DNA from: Actinomycetaceae bacterium
Lineage (GTDB): Bacteria > Actinomycetota > Actinomycetes > Actinomycetales > Actinomycetaceae
Direction: 5' to 3'
Length of the DNA: 56,255 bases
NCBI GenBank assembly: GCA_030537615.1
Contig: JAUNVP010000016.1
Coordinates: 1-56,255 of the forward strand
Position 1 is the stretch's first letter. Each line of letters begins with the position of its first letter. Shown piece by piece: positions 9,433 to 16,887 of the stretch. Both the position numbers and the translations under genes were made by a program. The notes below the pieces were generated by a model. That model worked only from the letters and a program-made list of their open reading frames with translations. It was not told the DNA's origin and did no database searches.

Positions 9433-10571
9433 ACGCTGACCGGCTTGCCGGCCTCCATTTCTGCGCGGAGGCCGGCAATGACGGCATCGAAACCACCGCG
9501 TTCAAAATGAGAGCGTTGACGCTCGTAGCCCGGCGTTCCTTCGATGAGCGTGCGGGCATTGGCGAGCTCTGATACACAACCCACGCGCTCAGCGGCAGGC
9601 TCGAGCGTGTCGAGTAGTGTCGCGAGTCGTTCGCGCACGGGAATGAGTTCGACGCTGTCTCCAACGGGAACGGCGACAGTCGTGTCGAGGCCGTATCGAG
9701 ACGAGGCAAACGAGTTTCGTCGTACGATCCAGTCCGGGTGGCGGGGGAGTTCCTGCCCGCGATCTAGTTGCGTCGAATAGTGTTCGACGAGGGCATGGGC
9801 GATTGCACAGAGTGCGGCCACGTCTTGAAGATTAGATGCAGTGTCGAAAATCCGGACTTCGAGCGTGCCCAGATGTGGAGCCGGTCGCATATCCCAGAAT
9901 AGATTGTGCGCGGAGCGGATAAAACCGGAGTCGATCAGTTGATTGACAGCGAGTGAGTATTCGTCCCAGTCGTCGAACTGCGGGGGAATTCCAGCACTGG
10001 GGAGCTGGTGGAAAATCGTCGGTCGAAAAGATGCGTATCCGGTATCTTCGCCGCGCCAAAATGGAGAGTTTGCGGCAACTGCTTGGAGCTCGCACAGGTG
10101 ACTGAGTACAGCGTTTGAGATCGGGTGAACCTTTTCGACGTCCTCAATACCAACGTGGATATGTAGCCCGCAGGTGAGAATCCGGCGGGCCCAATACTGG
10201 GCAGTGTTGATGAGGTTGTCGTAGTGCTCAGTTGGAGTCGCTGTCTGCGCGTGGGGATCCCCGGTGGGGTGAGTTGCCGAGGCGATGAGGGTAGTTCCAG
10301 TATCTGCCAGCGGCTTTTCTAAATCACGGAGCACGTCGGTTAGATCGCGCATACAGCTGTCGATTGTTGTCCGAGCCTGCGACGTAATTTCGAGGGTCGA
10401 TTGAATAATCTCGTGGTTGACTTGCGGGTGCGGTTGCCCATTGCGCACGAGAGCCCGTTCAATTTCGCCAACCTCTTGGCGGAGCTCACCGGTTTGTTGA
10501 TCGATGACTTGCATCTCCCACTCAACACCAACGGTGGAACGAGGAGAATCTGCGAAGCCAATGCGTTTCAT
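9429..10571 (-). CDS. YbdK-type carboxylate-amine ligase (glutamate-cysteine ligase family 2)
   Basis: 380 residues of the GCS2 family, which joins a carboxylate (often glutamate) to an amine (cysteine in weak gamma-GCS members) using ATP. Landmarks are TVGVEWEMQVIDQQTGELR at the N terminus (the Glu-rich ATP/Mg site), HPTGDPHAQ, LTCGLHIHVGIED (family signature), and PHLGTLEVRIFDTASNLQD. Length and motifs agree with YbdK-like proteins; the in vivo substrate is uncertain. The 4-bp overlap with the convergent UPF0182 gene leaves no room for a terminator. Upstream, between this gene and the divergent macrodomain gene, lies a short dyad (TAGGA-CTC-TCCTA, 10607-10619) that could be an operator. Confidence 0.9.
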   Translation of the reverse strand: MKRIGFADSPRSTVGVEWEMQVIDQQTGELRQEVGEIERALVRNGQPHPQVNHEIIQSTLEITSQARTTIDSCMRDLTDVLRDLEKPLADTGTTLIASATHPTGDPHAQTATPTEHYDNLINTAQYWARRILTCGLHIHVGIEDVEKVHPISNAVLSHLCELQAVAANSPFWRGEDTGYASFRPTIFHQLPSAGIPPQFDDWDEYSLAVNQLIDSGFIRSAHNLFWDMRPAPHLGTLEVRIFDTASNLQDVAALCAIAHALVEHYSTQLDRGQELPRHPDWIVRRNSFASSRYGLDTTVAVPVGDSVELIPVRERLATLLDTLEPAAERVGCVSELANARTLIEGTPGYERQRSHFERGGFDAVIAGLRAEMEAGKPVSV

Positions 10572-10699
10572 GATGATCGTTGACCTTTCTACTGCCGCTT
10601 CAATAGTAGGACTCTCCTATCAGAAATGCCTTTTATGATCGGTGGCCGTGGGAATTCTTACAGTGGTCGCGTAGTGTGGGGAAAAAGAGAGGGAAAATA

Positions 10700-11233
10700 A
10701 TGGATATTTCTGTTGAGATTGCGGATATTACGACCCTTGATGTTGATGTCATTGTCAACGCTGCCAATTCGAGGTTGCTTGGTGGCGGGGGAGTAGATGG
10801 TGCGATTCACCGCGCGGCCGGTCCTCGCTTGCTTGAAGCGTGTAAGAAACTTCGTGCGGGTGAGCTTGTCGACGGTCTCCCCGTCGGTCAGGCAGTAGCA
10901 ACACCGGGGTTCGACCTTCCCTCCCAGTGGGTTGTCCACACGGTTGGACCCAACCGCCATGCGGGGCAGACCGATCCGGCTCTACTAGCTTCTGCATTCC
11001 GTTCGAGTCTTGACGAAGCTGCCAAACTCGCAGCACATTCGGTGGCATTTCCCGCCATTTCGGCCGGCGTCTACGGCTGGGATCGAAGGGAAGTCGCACG
11101 CATAGCAGTGGATACGGTACGGAGTTGGGCTGAGGAACATCTCCACGAATGTCATTCCATTTCGCGCGTCGTGTTTGCCGTCGTGAACGAGTCAGCACTG
11201 CGAGATTTCGAAAGAGCACTCGACAATAGCTAA
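10700..11233 (+). CDS. Macrodomain ADP-ribose-binding protein (probable O-acetyl-ADP-ribose deacetylase)
   Basis: 177 residues covering one macrodomain. It shows DVDVIVNAANSRLLGGGG followed by VDGAIHRAAGP (the loop holding the catalytic Asn and ADP-ribose), VGQAVATPGFDLPSQWVVHTVGP, and AFPAISAGVYGWDRREVARIA. This is the MacroD/YmdB type, which hydrolyses O-acetyl-ADP-ribose or mono-ADP-ribosyl esters. The frame is open from a GTG at 10676, but I chose the ATG at 10700 because GAGAGGGA lies 6 bp upstream and the domain starts with MDISVEIADIT. It is divergent from the GCS2 gene. No Sir2 or ADP-ribosyltransferase partner is in the window, so its specific target is open. Confidence 0.92.
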   Translation: MDISVEIADITTLDVDVIVNAANSRLLGGGGVDGAIHRAAGPRLLEACKKLRAGELVDGLPVGQAVATPGFDLPSQWVVHTVGPNRHAGQTDPALLASAFRSSLDEAAKLAAHSVAFPAISAGVYGWDRREVARIAVDTVRSWAEEHLHECHSISRVVFAVVNESALRDFERALDNS

Positions 11234-11342
11234 GGCCGTTAACCGCGGAAGCTGTGAACCTGTGTGGTCTGTCTTCTCGTGTATGACTTCGCTCAATCCT
11301 CGGGTAATCTAGAGGCGAAACGCGCGCGGAAGGGGAGCACTC

Positions 11343-11756
11343 ATGTCGCAGCAACCACCGATGAATGGCGACAATAATTCGTATCAGCCGCCGTCTGGTT
11401 GGGAACAACCGAACAGCCGGTATGGAGTGGGGGCAGGAAACCCGATCAGCCCTCGTTACGAAGGACAATACGACGCAAATCAGACTGCTCCCGTCTATCA
11501 CTCGCCGGTCGGCTACGCGTCGAGATCGTCTGTGGTAGCTGGCGCCCTAGGTATTTTTCTCGGTACATTCGGCATCCATAACTTCTATCTTGGACGCCAC
11601 GCCCTCGGAATCCTTCAGTTGTTGATCACCCTGCTGTCTTTCGGTCTTTTGGCATGGGTTTCAACGTTGTGGGGACTGGTCGAGGGGATCCTGTATCTGG
11701 TGAGCAATTCACCGCGCTGGTCCTACGATGGGAACGGAGTTCCTCTCAGACAATAG
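11343..11756 (+). CDS. TM2 domain membrane protein
   Basis: 137 residues. The first ~55 are hydrophilic and rich in Pro, Gln, Asn, Tyr and Gly. Two membrane spans then form a TM2 domain (about residues 62-120: GALGIFLGTFGIHNFYLGRH, then a second span with LLAWVSTLWGLVEGILYLVS). TM2 proteins are small membrane proteins of mostly unknown function. The start has a good ribosome site (AAGGGGAGC). The next gene starts 9 bp after the stop, so the two are probably cotranscribed. Confidence 0.9.
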   Translation: MSQQPPMNGDNNSYQPPSGWEQPNSRYGVGAGNPISPRYEGQYDANQTAPVYHSPVGYASRSSVVAGALGIFLGTFGIHNFYLGRHALGILQLLITLLSFGLLAWVSTLWGLVEGILYLVSNSPRWSYDGNGVPLRQ

Positions 11757-11764
11757 GAGTAAGG

Positions 11765-12641
11765 ATGTTCGACATCGTTGGATGGTCACGCCCGCTGGTG
11801 TGTGCGCCGATGGCGTACGTGGGGCGAGCGCGGTTAGCGACGGCGGTGTCTGAAACTGGCGCGTTAGGCATGATGGGATTTGGCTCTGCTGATTCCCCGC
11901 GGTTTATTGACGAACAGTTTGCGCTCATTCCATCCGGCCTTCCGGTGGGGGCAGCATTTATGGCGTGGGCGCTGGAAAAGGACGATAGTGCTTTTAATAG
12001 GGCGTTAGTCCATCGGCCGGCAGTTATATGCCTTTCTTTCGGCAACATTAGACCGTGGGTTTCGCGTGCGAAGGATGCTGGCTCAGTAGTTTTGACTCAG
12101 GTGGGGAACGTCCGCGACATCGACGCGGCAATCCGCGCGGGGGTCGACGGTATTGTCGCTCGCGGTATGGAAGCCGGGGGGGCACGGTCGCAACGACGTT
12201 GCGATGCTTCCACTACTGGCTGAAACCTTGAAACGCACCGATAGACCGGTTCTCGCCGGCGGTGGGATCGCAACGGCTGCGGGGGTTCGTGCTGTCTTGG
12301 AAGCTGGTGCGGAGGCCGCATGGGTGGGTACTCGGTTTATTACCGCGGAGGAATCCGACGCTAAGCCCGCGAATCGAAAGATCCTTGCTGAAGCCACCGC
12401 CGACGACACGGTGTATACCTCTGTGTTTGATCGGGCGAAGAAGCTTGCTTGGCCAGCGGAGTATGGAGGCCGTGCGATTCGCACTCCATTTGTCAATGAA
12501 TGGAGCGGCAGACTTGATGAGCTGGAAGCCTTACCCGAGCCCCTCGACGTGACGCCGGTTTATGCGGGCCAAGGGGTGGGATTCTGCGGAGAATCGGAGC
12601 CCGCCGCTGAGATTGTCGAGAAGCTACTCGATTTCAATTAG
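11765..12641 (+). pseudogene. Nitronate monooxygenase-like gene interrupted by a +1 frameshift
   Basis: Two adjoining frames together encode one FMN-dependent nitronate monooxygenase / 2-nitropropane dioxygenase TIM barrel. Frame 1 runs from ATG 11765 (ribosome site AGGAGTAAGG) with LVCAPMAYVGRARLATAVSE, then VLTQVGNVRDIDAAIRAGVD and IVARGMEAGG. It goes out of frame and stops at 12223. The other frame continues HGRNDVAMLPLLAETL, PVLAGGGIATAAGVRAVLEA and EAAWVGTRFITAEES to the stop at 12641. The family motif EAGGHGRN is split exactly at a run of seven G (12176-12182); six G would restore one ORF of about 291 codons. This is a real mutation, a phase-variable tract, or a homopolymer sequencing error. 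As written, the product is a truncated 152-residue protein lacking half the barrel. Confidence 0.85.
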
Positions 12642-12774
12642 AAGCTCATATTCGCCCTCGTTCCCGGGCTGACGCCTGGGGCACCTGGGTGCTGCTGTGC
12701 GGGCGTAGGCCCTGTGTGGCTACCGTAGGCTCTCCCTAAAACAGTTCCCAGGAGAAAACAGGAAGACCAAAGCC

Positions 12775-12826
12775 TTGACTACACCCCGGCGTTTATCGAT
12801 AATCGATAATATTGATAAACGATAAA
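12775..12826 (+). promoter_or_regulatory. Promoter with overlapping ATCGATA-type dyad upstream of the DUF2975/HTH pair
   Basis: A near-consensus sigma-70-type promoter is visible: TTGACT (12775-12780), 17 bp, GATAAT (12798-12803). The -10 box lies inside a repetitive dyad at 12791-12826: GTTTATC at 12791 and its reverse complement GATAAAC at 12814, with ATCGATA repeated in tandem between them and a further CGATAAA after. An operator overlapping the -10 suggests repression, plausibly by the small HTH protein of the same transcript (inference). The 5' leader to the GTG at 12869 is about 55-60 bases. Confidence 0.72.
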
Positions 12827-12868
12827 ATCTAGTGGGGTGCGGTTATTGCTCGTGCAGAAGGAGCTACT

Positions 12869-13543
12869 GTGGCGATATATTCTCTGGTGATAATTCCAAT
12901 CATCATTTTCCTGGTGTTCTTGCTCGTGGGGAGCGTCCTGGTTTACTGGTGGAAACGTGGCCAAGTCGGGCCAATCGCGTTGTTGCTGTGTTGGCTACTC
13001 CTCGCCTATGAAACAGTCGGACTGCTTGTTAACCTGATTGCGGCCCCCGTACTGATTAGTGCTCCTACCGTCCTGGTGACTCGCAAATACACCGAGTACA
13101 GCTTCGATGGGGTGTCGGTGCCAGTAGTCGCAGCCGGTGGGAAGAAGTTTCTGGTTGCACTCCCGTTCCTCGTATACGTCGTTGCAGCTGTGATTCTCAT
13201 CGTCGCACTCATTCGCGTGCTACTCGCGTACCAGCGTCACACGTTCTTCGACCGATCATTCCTCCGACAAGTTACGTTCCTTGGTAGAACGCTATTCTTC
13301 GGTGGTTTAGCGACGCTCATTACCCGATTCGCCGTTGAGATTATTGCGGAGACAATTACTCAGCACAGTCCCCTGATCCACGCACAACTCACCGATGGAG
13401 GCAGAGTTATCGGGTGGAACGGTGAGTGGTGGAGCTACGGCGATGGTGTGGTGTGGATTGTTCCGGGCATCATTATTATGATGCTTCCAGCACTTATTCA
13501 GAAGGGTGTTGAGCTTCAACGCGAGGTTGATTACCTTGTCTGA
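12869..13543 (+). CDS. DUF2975-like four-span membrane protein
   Basis: 224 residues with about four membrane spans (roughly residues 4-26, 34-60, 90-115 and 145-170, with a further hydrophobic stretch near 200-215). The layout, including a short loop before TFFDRSFLRQ and a C-terminal tail ending in LQREVDYLV, is like DUF2975 membrane proteins. Those commonly sit directly upstream of a small XRE-type regulator, as here. The function of DUF2975 is unknown. The start is a GTG with AAGGAG 5 bp upstream. The stop overlaps the start region of the HTH gene by 8 bases, implying translational coupling. A strong promoter with a dyad lies upstream. Confidence 0.72.
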   Translation: MAIYSLVIIPIIIFLVFLLVGSVLVYWWKRGQVGPIALLLCWLLLAYETVGLLVNLIAAPVLISAPTVLVTRKYTEYSFDGVSVPVVAAGGKKFLVALPFLVYVVAAVILIVALIRVLLAYQRHTFFDRSFLRQVTFLGRTLFFGGLATLITRFAVEIIAETITQHSPLIHAQLTDGGRVIGWNGEWWSYGDGVVWIVPGIIIMMLPALIQKGVELQREVDYLV

Positions 13544-13763
13544 GCAGGATCTGAGGGACGACCACGACATTGTCGTGACTCTCGATGCCATTCTCGCTCA
13601 GCGCAACTGGACACTCACCCAACTTTCCGAAGCGACTGGTATTACCCTGGCGAACTTGTCTAATCTCAAGAACGGTAAAGCGCGTGCCGTCCGATTTACC
13701 TCTCTGAGCGCGATATGTCGGGCACTAGAGTGCGAGCCGGGAGATATTCTTACTCGTCAGTAA
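13536..13763 (+). CDS. Small XRE-family HTH regulator (YozG-like)
   Basis: About 75 residues forming a single Cro/CI-type helix-turn-helix: LDAILAQRNWTLTQLSEATG, then ITLANLSNLKNGKARAVRF, then LSAICRALECEPGDIL. This is the compact YozG-like form found next to DUF2975 membrane proteins. I chose the TTG at 13536, which overlaps the upstream stop and has GAGG about 9 bp before it. A GTG at 13506 is also possible and would add 10 residues. It probably regulates its own two-gene operon through the dyad at 12791-12826 (inference). Its 3' end overlaps the convergent amidohydrolase gene by 14 bp. Confidence 0.83.
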   Translation: MSEQDLRDDHDIVVTLDAILAQRNWTLTQLSEATGITLANLSNLKNGKARAVRFTSLSAICRALECEPGDILTRQ

Positions 13764-14952
13764 GCCGTTCGAATGCGAGTGTTGCCAATACACTCGCGCA
13801 ATCGGCCACCACTTCATCGGCGAAAATCGCGCGCGCCGAGTGGTTGAAGGGGGCCGTGCGGTGATCGCCCTCGGCCGGAACCGCTGACACCGACACGAAG
13901 CAGCCGGGAATGTGTTCTAGTACCTTGGAGAAATCCTCGGCAGCCGCCATCGGCTCAGACTGCATACCCCAACGACCGGGGAAAGCGCATTCGACGACCT
14001 CACGCACGAACTGGTATTCGGCATCATCGTTCATGGTGACTGGATACAGTTCAATACGCTCAACCTCCGCCGACATCGAATGAGTACGTGCCGTCGCCTG
14101 CGCCAACTCCGTGAGGCGATTGACTAGACGGATGCGGGTGGCAGGGTTGAAAGCTCGAAGGGTGTATTCCAGCGTCGCGGCATCAGGGGTAATGTTCGAG
14201 GCCGTCCCCGCATGGATTTGCCCACAGGTGGCAACAACCGGGTCGAAAATACTGAACTCACGTGCAATCATCACCTGGGCATCGAGAATAATCTGCGCCG
14301 CCACCGGAATCGGGTCGAGATTTTCGTGCGGGGCGGAACCGTGGCCGCCGCGGCCTCGAACCGTGATCTTGAGGGTGTCTGATGAGGCCATGATGGGGCC
14401 GGGCTTTGAGCCAATGAAACCGGTGGGGAACCGTGATGCCCACACGTGTAGCGCATAGGCGTGGTCAGGCAAACGTCCCGCGGCCTCCAATAGATTTTCG
14501 TTGATCATGTACTGGGCACCGTCATGGCCTTCTTCACCCGATTGGAACATGAAGATCACGTCTCCACGCAACTCGGTGCGCACATGGTGCAATGCGCGCA
14601 TGGCACCGACGAGACCAGCCATGTGAACGTCGTGACCGCAAGCGTGCATCGCCCCGTTGGTCGAGGCCCATTCGAGCCCGGTATCTTCGACGATCGGCAG
14701 GCCGTCCATATCAGCACGCAAGAGAATGAGCGGACGATTTTCGCCCTCGGCCTCACCTCGTAAAATCGCCATGATACCGGTGGCCGTCTGGCACTCGACA
14801 GTCTCGAGGCCGAGTTCGTCAATCTCGCGACGAATACGAGTTGCAGTGAGGGGCAAATCAAGGCCAGGTTCGGGAATTTGATGCAGATTGCGCCGCAACT
14901 GAATAAGTTGCGGCGCAATCGAAGCGATGTGTTTGCGGATCGGGTGAGTCAT
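13750..14952 (-). CDS. M20 family metallo-amidohydrolase (hippurate/IAA-amino acid hydrolase type)
   Basis: 400 residues. Zinc or manganese aminoacylase of the M20D branch that hydrolyses N-acyl amino acids. Metal ligands and catalytic residues are visible in LLRADMDGLP, GAMHACGHDVHMAGL (His-Asp) and FMFQSGEEGHDGAQYM (Glu-Glu). A dimerisation lid follows (ITVRGRGGHGSAPHENLDPI), and a distal His is in DHRTAPFNHSARA. The enzyme looks cytoplasmic, without a signal. It lies 50 bp downstream of the BCCT transporter on the same strand, so import and hydrolysis of an N-acylated or betaine-like solute may be linked (inference). The substrate cannot be read from sequence. Confidence 0.9.
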   Translation of the reverse strand: MTHPIRKHIASIAPQLIQLRRNLHQIPEPGLDLPLTATRIRREIDELGLETVECQTATGIMAILRGEAEGENRPLILLRADMDGLPIVEDTGLEWASTNGAMHACGHDVHMAGLVGAMRALHHVRTELRGDVIFMFQSGEEGHDGAQYMINENLLEAAGRLPDHAYALHVWASRFPTGFIGSKPGPIMASSDTLKITVRGRGGHGSAPHENLDPIPVAAQIILDAQVMIAREFSIFDPVVATCGQIHAGTASNITPDAATLEYTLRAFNPATRIRLVNRLTELAQATARTHSMSAEVERIELYPVTMNDDAEYQFVREVVECAFPGRWGMQSEPMAAAEDFSKVLEHIPGCFVSVSAVPAEGDHRTAPFNHSARAIFADEVVADCASVLATLAFERLTDE

Positions 14953-15002
14953 GATTCCTCCTGGTTTGAAGGTACTCTACTCACCGCTGTTTTTCGGGCA
15001 GT

Positions 15003-16763
15003 TTACTCCTGCTTGTCGCGGGGCTTTCTACGGTAGCGGCGTTTGGCACGTCGTAGGACGGTTGCGATTTCTGGCGCCACGGGAATGGGAGAGCGTTGTG
15101 GACGCCGCTGAATGACTTCTTCGGCAGCGACTGACAGATCGTCAACGACGTGGGCAGAGACGTCCTGCACGAGAACATCGCGTTGGTGAGCGGACTCGCG
15201 TTGCAGTGCTTTCAACCGATCCATTTGAGCGTTTTTCCACAGTGCGATACTCATCGCAACCATGATGAATGAGAACGGGAAGGCCGCCAAGATAGCGAGT
15301 GACTGAAGCGCTGCCATACCGGTGCTTGTCGAAGCAGAGCCGATCATGGCCGCAGTTACCGCTCCAACCATGATCGCCCAGGTCAGTCGCACAAATAGTT
15401 GTGGGTTGGGGTTGCCTGCGGTCGAGAGCATCGACATGACGTAGGAGCCGGAGTCGGAGGACGTGACGAAGAAGATGATAACAACAATCATCGCCGCTCC
15501 CGAGAGGATTCCTGACATCGGTAGTGCCTCAAATGATTGGAACAGCACAGTGTTAACGTCGACAAGACCGTCGGCGCCAATGAGGTTGCCTTCACCAAAC
15601 ATTTGTTGGTAGAGGCCGTTTCCGCCCATGATCGCAAACCAGAGGAATGTGACCAGGGTGGGGACGGCAAGGACGCCGACAATGAATTCGCGGATCGTGC
15701 GTCCGCGAGAAATACGCGCAATGAAGATTCCTACGAACGGTGACCACGACATCCACCAACCCCAGTAGTAGGTAGTCCATGAGGTCAACCATGTGGTGCC
15801 CGCTACGCCCTCAAACGGGAGAGTCTGGAACGCTAGTTTGAAGAAATCGTTGAGGTAGTAGCCGATGTCTTGGACAAACTCACTCAGAATGAATGTGGTC
15901 GGGCCAAGTGCCGCAACTGCAAATGCCAGAAGCCCGGCAAGAATGAGGTTGATATTGGACAGTATCTTAATACCGTTATCTAGCCCCGTTGCGACTGACA
16001 GTGCGGCAAGGCTTGATATAGCAATGACGAGGACCACAAGTACAGTCCGAGTTGCCTCAAAGCCGGTGAGGTACTCGATACCGGCAGCTACTTGATTAAC
16101 GCCGAAGCCGAGAGAAGTAGCGATACCGAGGACGGTGCCCAGTACGGCAACAGAGTCAATGACGTCACCGACGGTGCCTTTCACTCGATCTTCACCGAAT
16201 AGAGGCTCGAGCGTCCAACGGATTGAGATCGGGCGTTTTTTCCGGTGGTGAGTGTAAGCAATGGCAAGGCCAACAATGACGTAAATCGACCACGGGTGCA
16301 GTCCCCAGTGTAGGAACGTTGAGGACATGGCATCGCGGGCAAGGAATGCTTCTTCCCCGATGCTTCCAGGGCGCGGTGATGCGAAGTGAGAGAGCGGTTC
16401 GCCGGCACCGTAAAAGACGAGTCCGATGCCCATGCCGGCGGCAAAAAGCATAGCGAACCAGGAGCTGAGCGAATAGTCGGGATCATCATCATCATCGCCG
16501 AGTTTGATATCTCCGATGCGTGAGAACGCCAGTATGAGAACGAAAAATACGAATCCCGTTGCCACGAGAACGTAGTACCACGACAGGTTATTGATGACTG
16601 TTGTCGATGCCCACGAGATTGCCGCTTCAAGTTGTGTGGGGATAATAATCGCAGCTGCAACGAGAACGAGCAGAATAATCGTTGAAGGATAGAAGACCCC
16701 GCGCGAGACGCTGGATGTCCATTCCTTTGCGTTAACTTCTTTCGTGTTCTGATGAGATGACAC
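15003..16763 (-). CDS. BCCT family transporter (glycine betaine/choline/carnitine type)
   Basis: 586 residues with 12 membrane spans. Secondary transporter for quaternary ammonium osmolytes, usually Na+ coupled. The signature segments are FYGAGEPLSHFASPRPG (between spans 3 and 4), HWGLHPWSIYVIVGLAIAY, and the tryptophan-rich TYYWGWWMSWSPFVGIFIARISRG (spans 8/9). Both termini are hydrophilic and cytoplasmic; the C-terminal ~70 residues are rich in Arg and could sense osmolality, as in BetP. Which solute is carried cannot be read directly. The gene lies 124 bp downstream of the large helicase gene and just upstream of the M20 hydrolase. Confidence 0.93.
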   Translation of the reverse strand: MSSHQNTKEVNAKEWTSSVSRGVFYPSTIILLVLVAAAIIIPTQLEAAISWASTTVINNLSWYYVLVATGFVFFVLILAFSRIGDIKLGDDDDDPDYSLSSWFAMLFAAGMGIGLVFYGAGEPLSHFASPRPGSIGEEAFLARDAMSSTFLHWGLHPWSIYVIVGLAIAYTHHRKKRPISIRWTLEPLFGEDRVKGTVGDVIDSVAVLGTVLGIATSLGFGVNQVAAGIEYLTGFEATRTVLVVLVIAISSLAALSVATGLDNGIKILSNINLILAGLLAFAVAALGPTTFILSEFVQDIGYYLNDFFKLAFQTLPFEGVAGTTWLTSWTTYYWGWWMSWSPFVGIFIARISRGRTIREFIVGVLAVPTLVTFLWFAIMGGNGLYQQMFGEGNLIGADGLVDVNTVLFQSFEALPMSGILSGAAMIVVIIFFVTSSDSGSYVMSMLSTAGNPNPQLFVRLTWAIMVGAVTAAMIGSASTSTGMAALQSLAILAAFPFSFIMVAMSIALWKNAQMDRLKALQRESAHQRDVLVQDVSAHVVDDLSVAAEEVIQRRPQRSPIPVAPEIATVLRRAKRRYRRKPRDKQE

Positions 16764-16887
16764 AGTTTTACCCTTGTTATCGGCTTTGCTTTACCTATTA
16801 ACTGTTACGAATTTCTACGCACAATGCGAATCTACGTGAGAAAGACCGCAAAAGGCTCTCTCCTAGCCGAAACATGATAACGAGACG

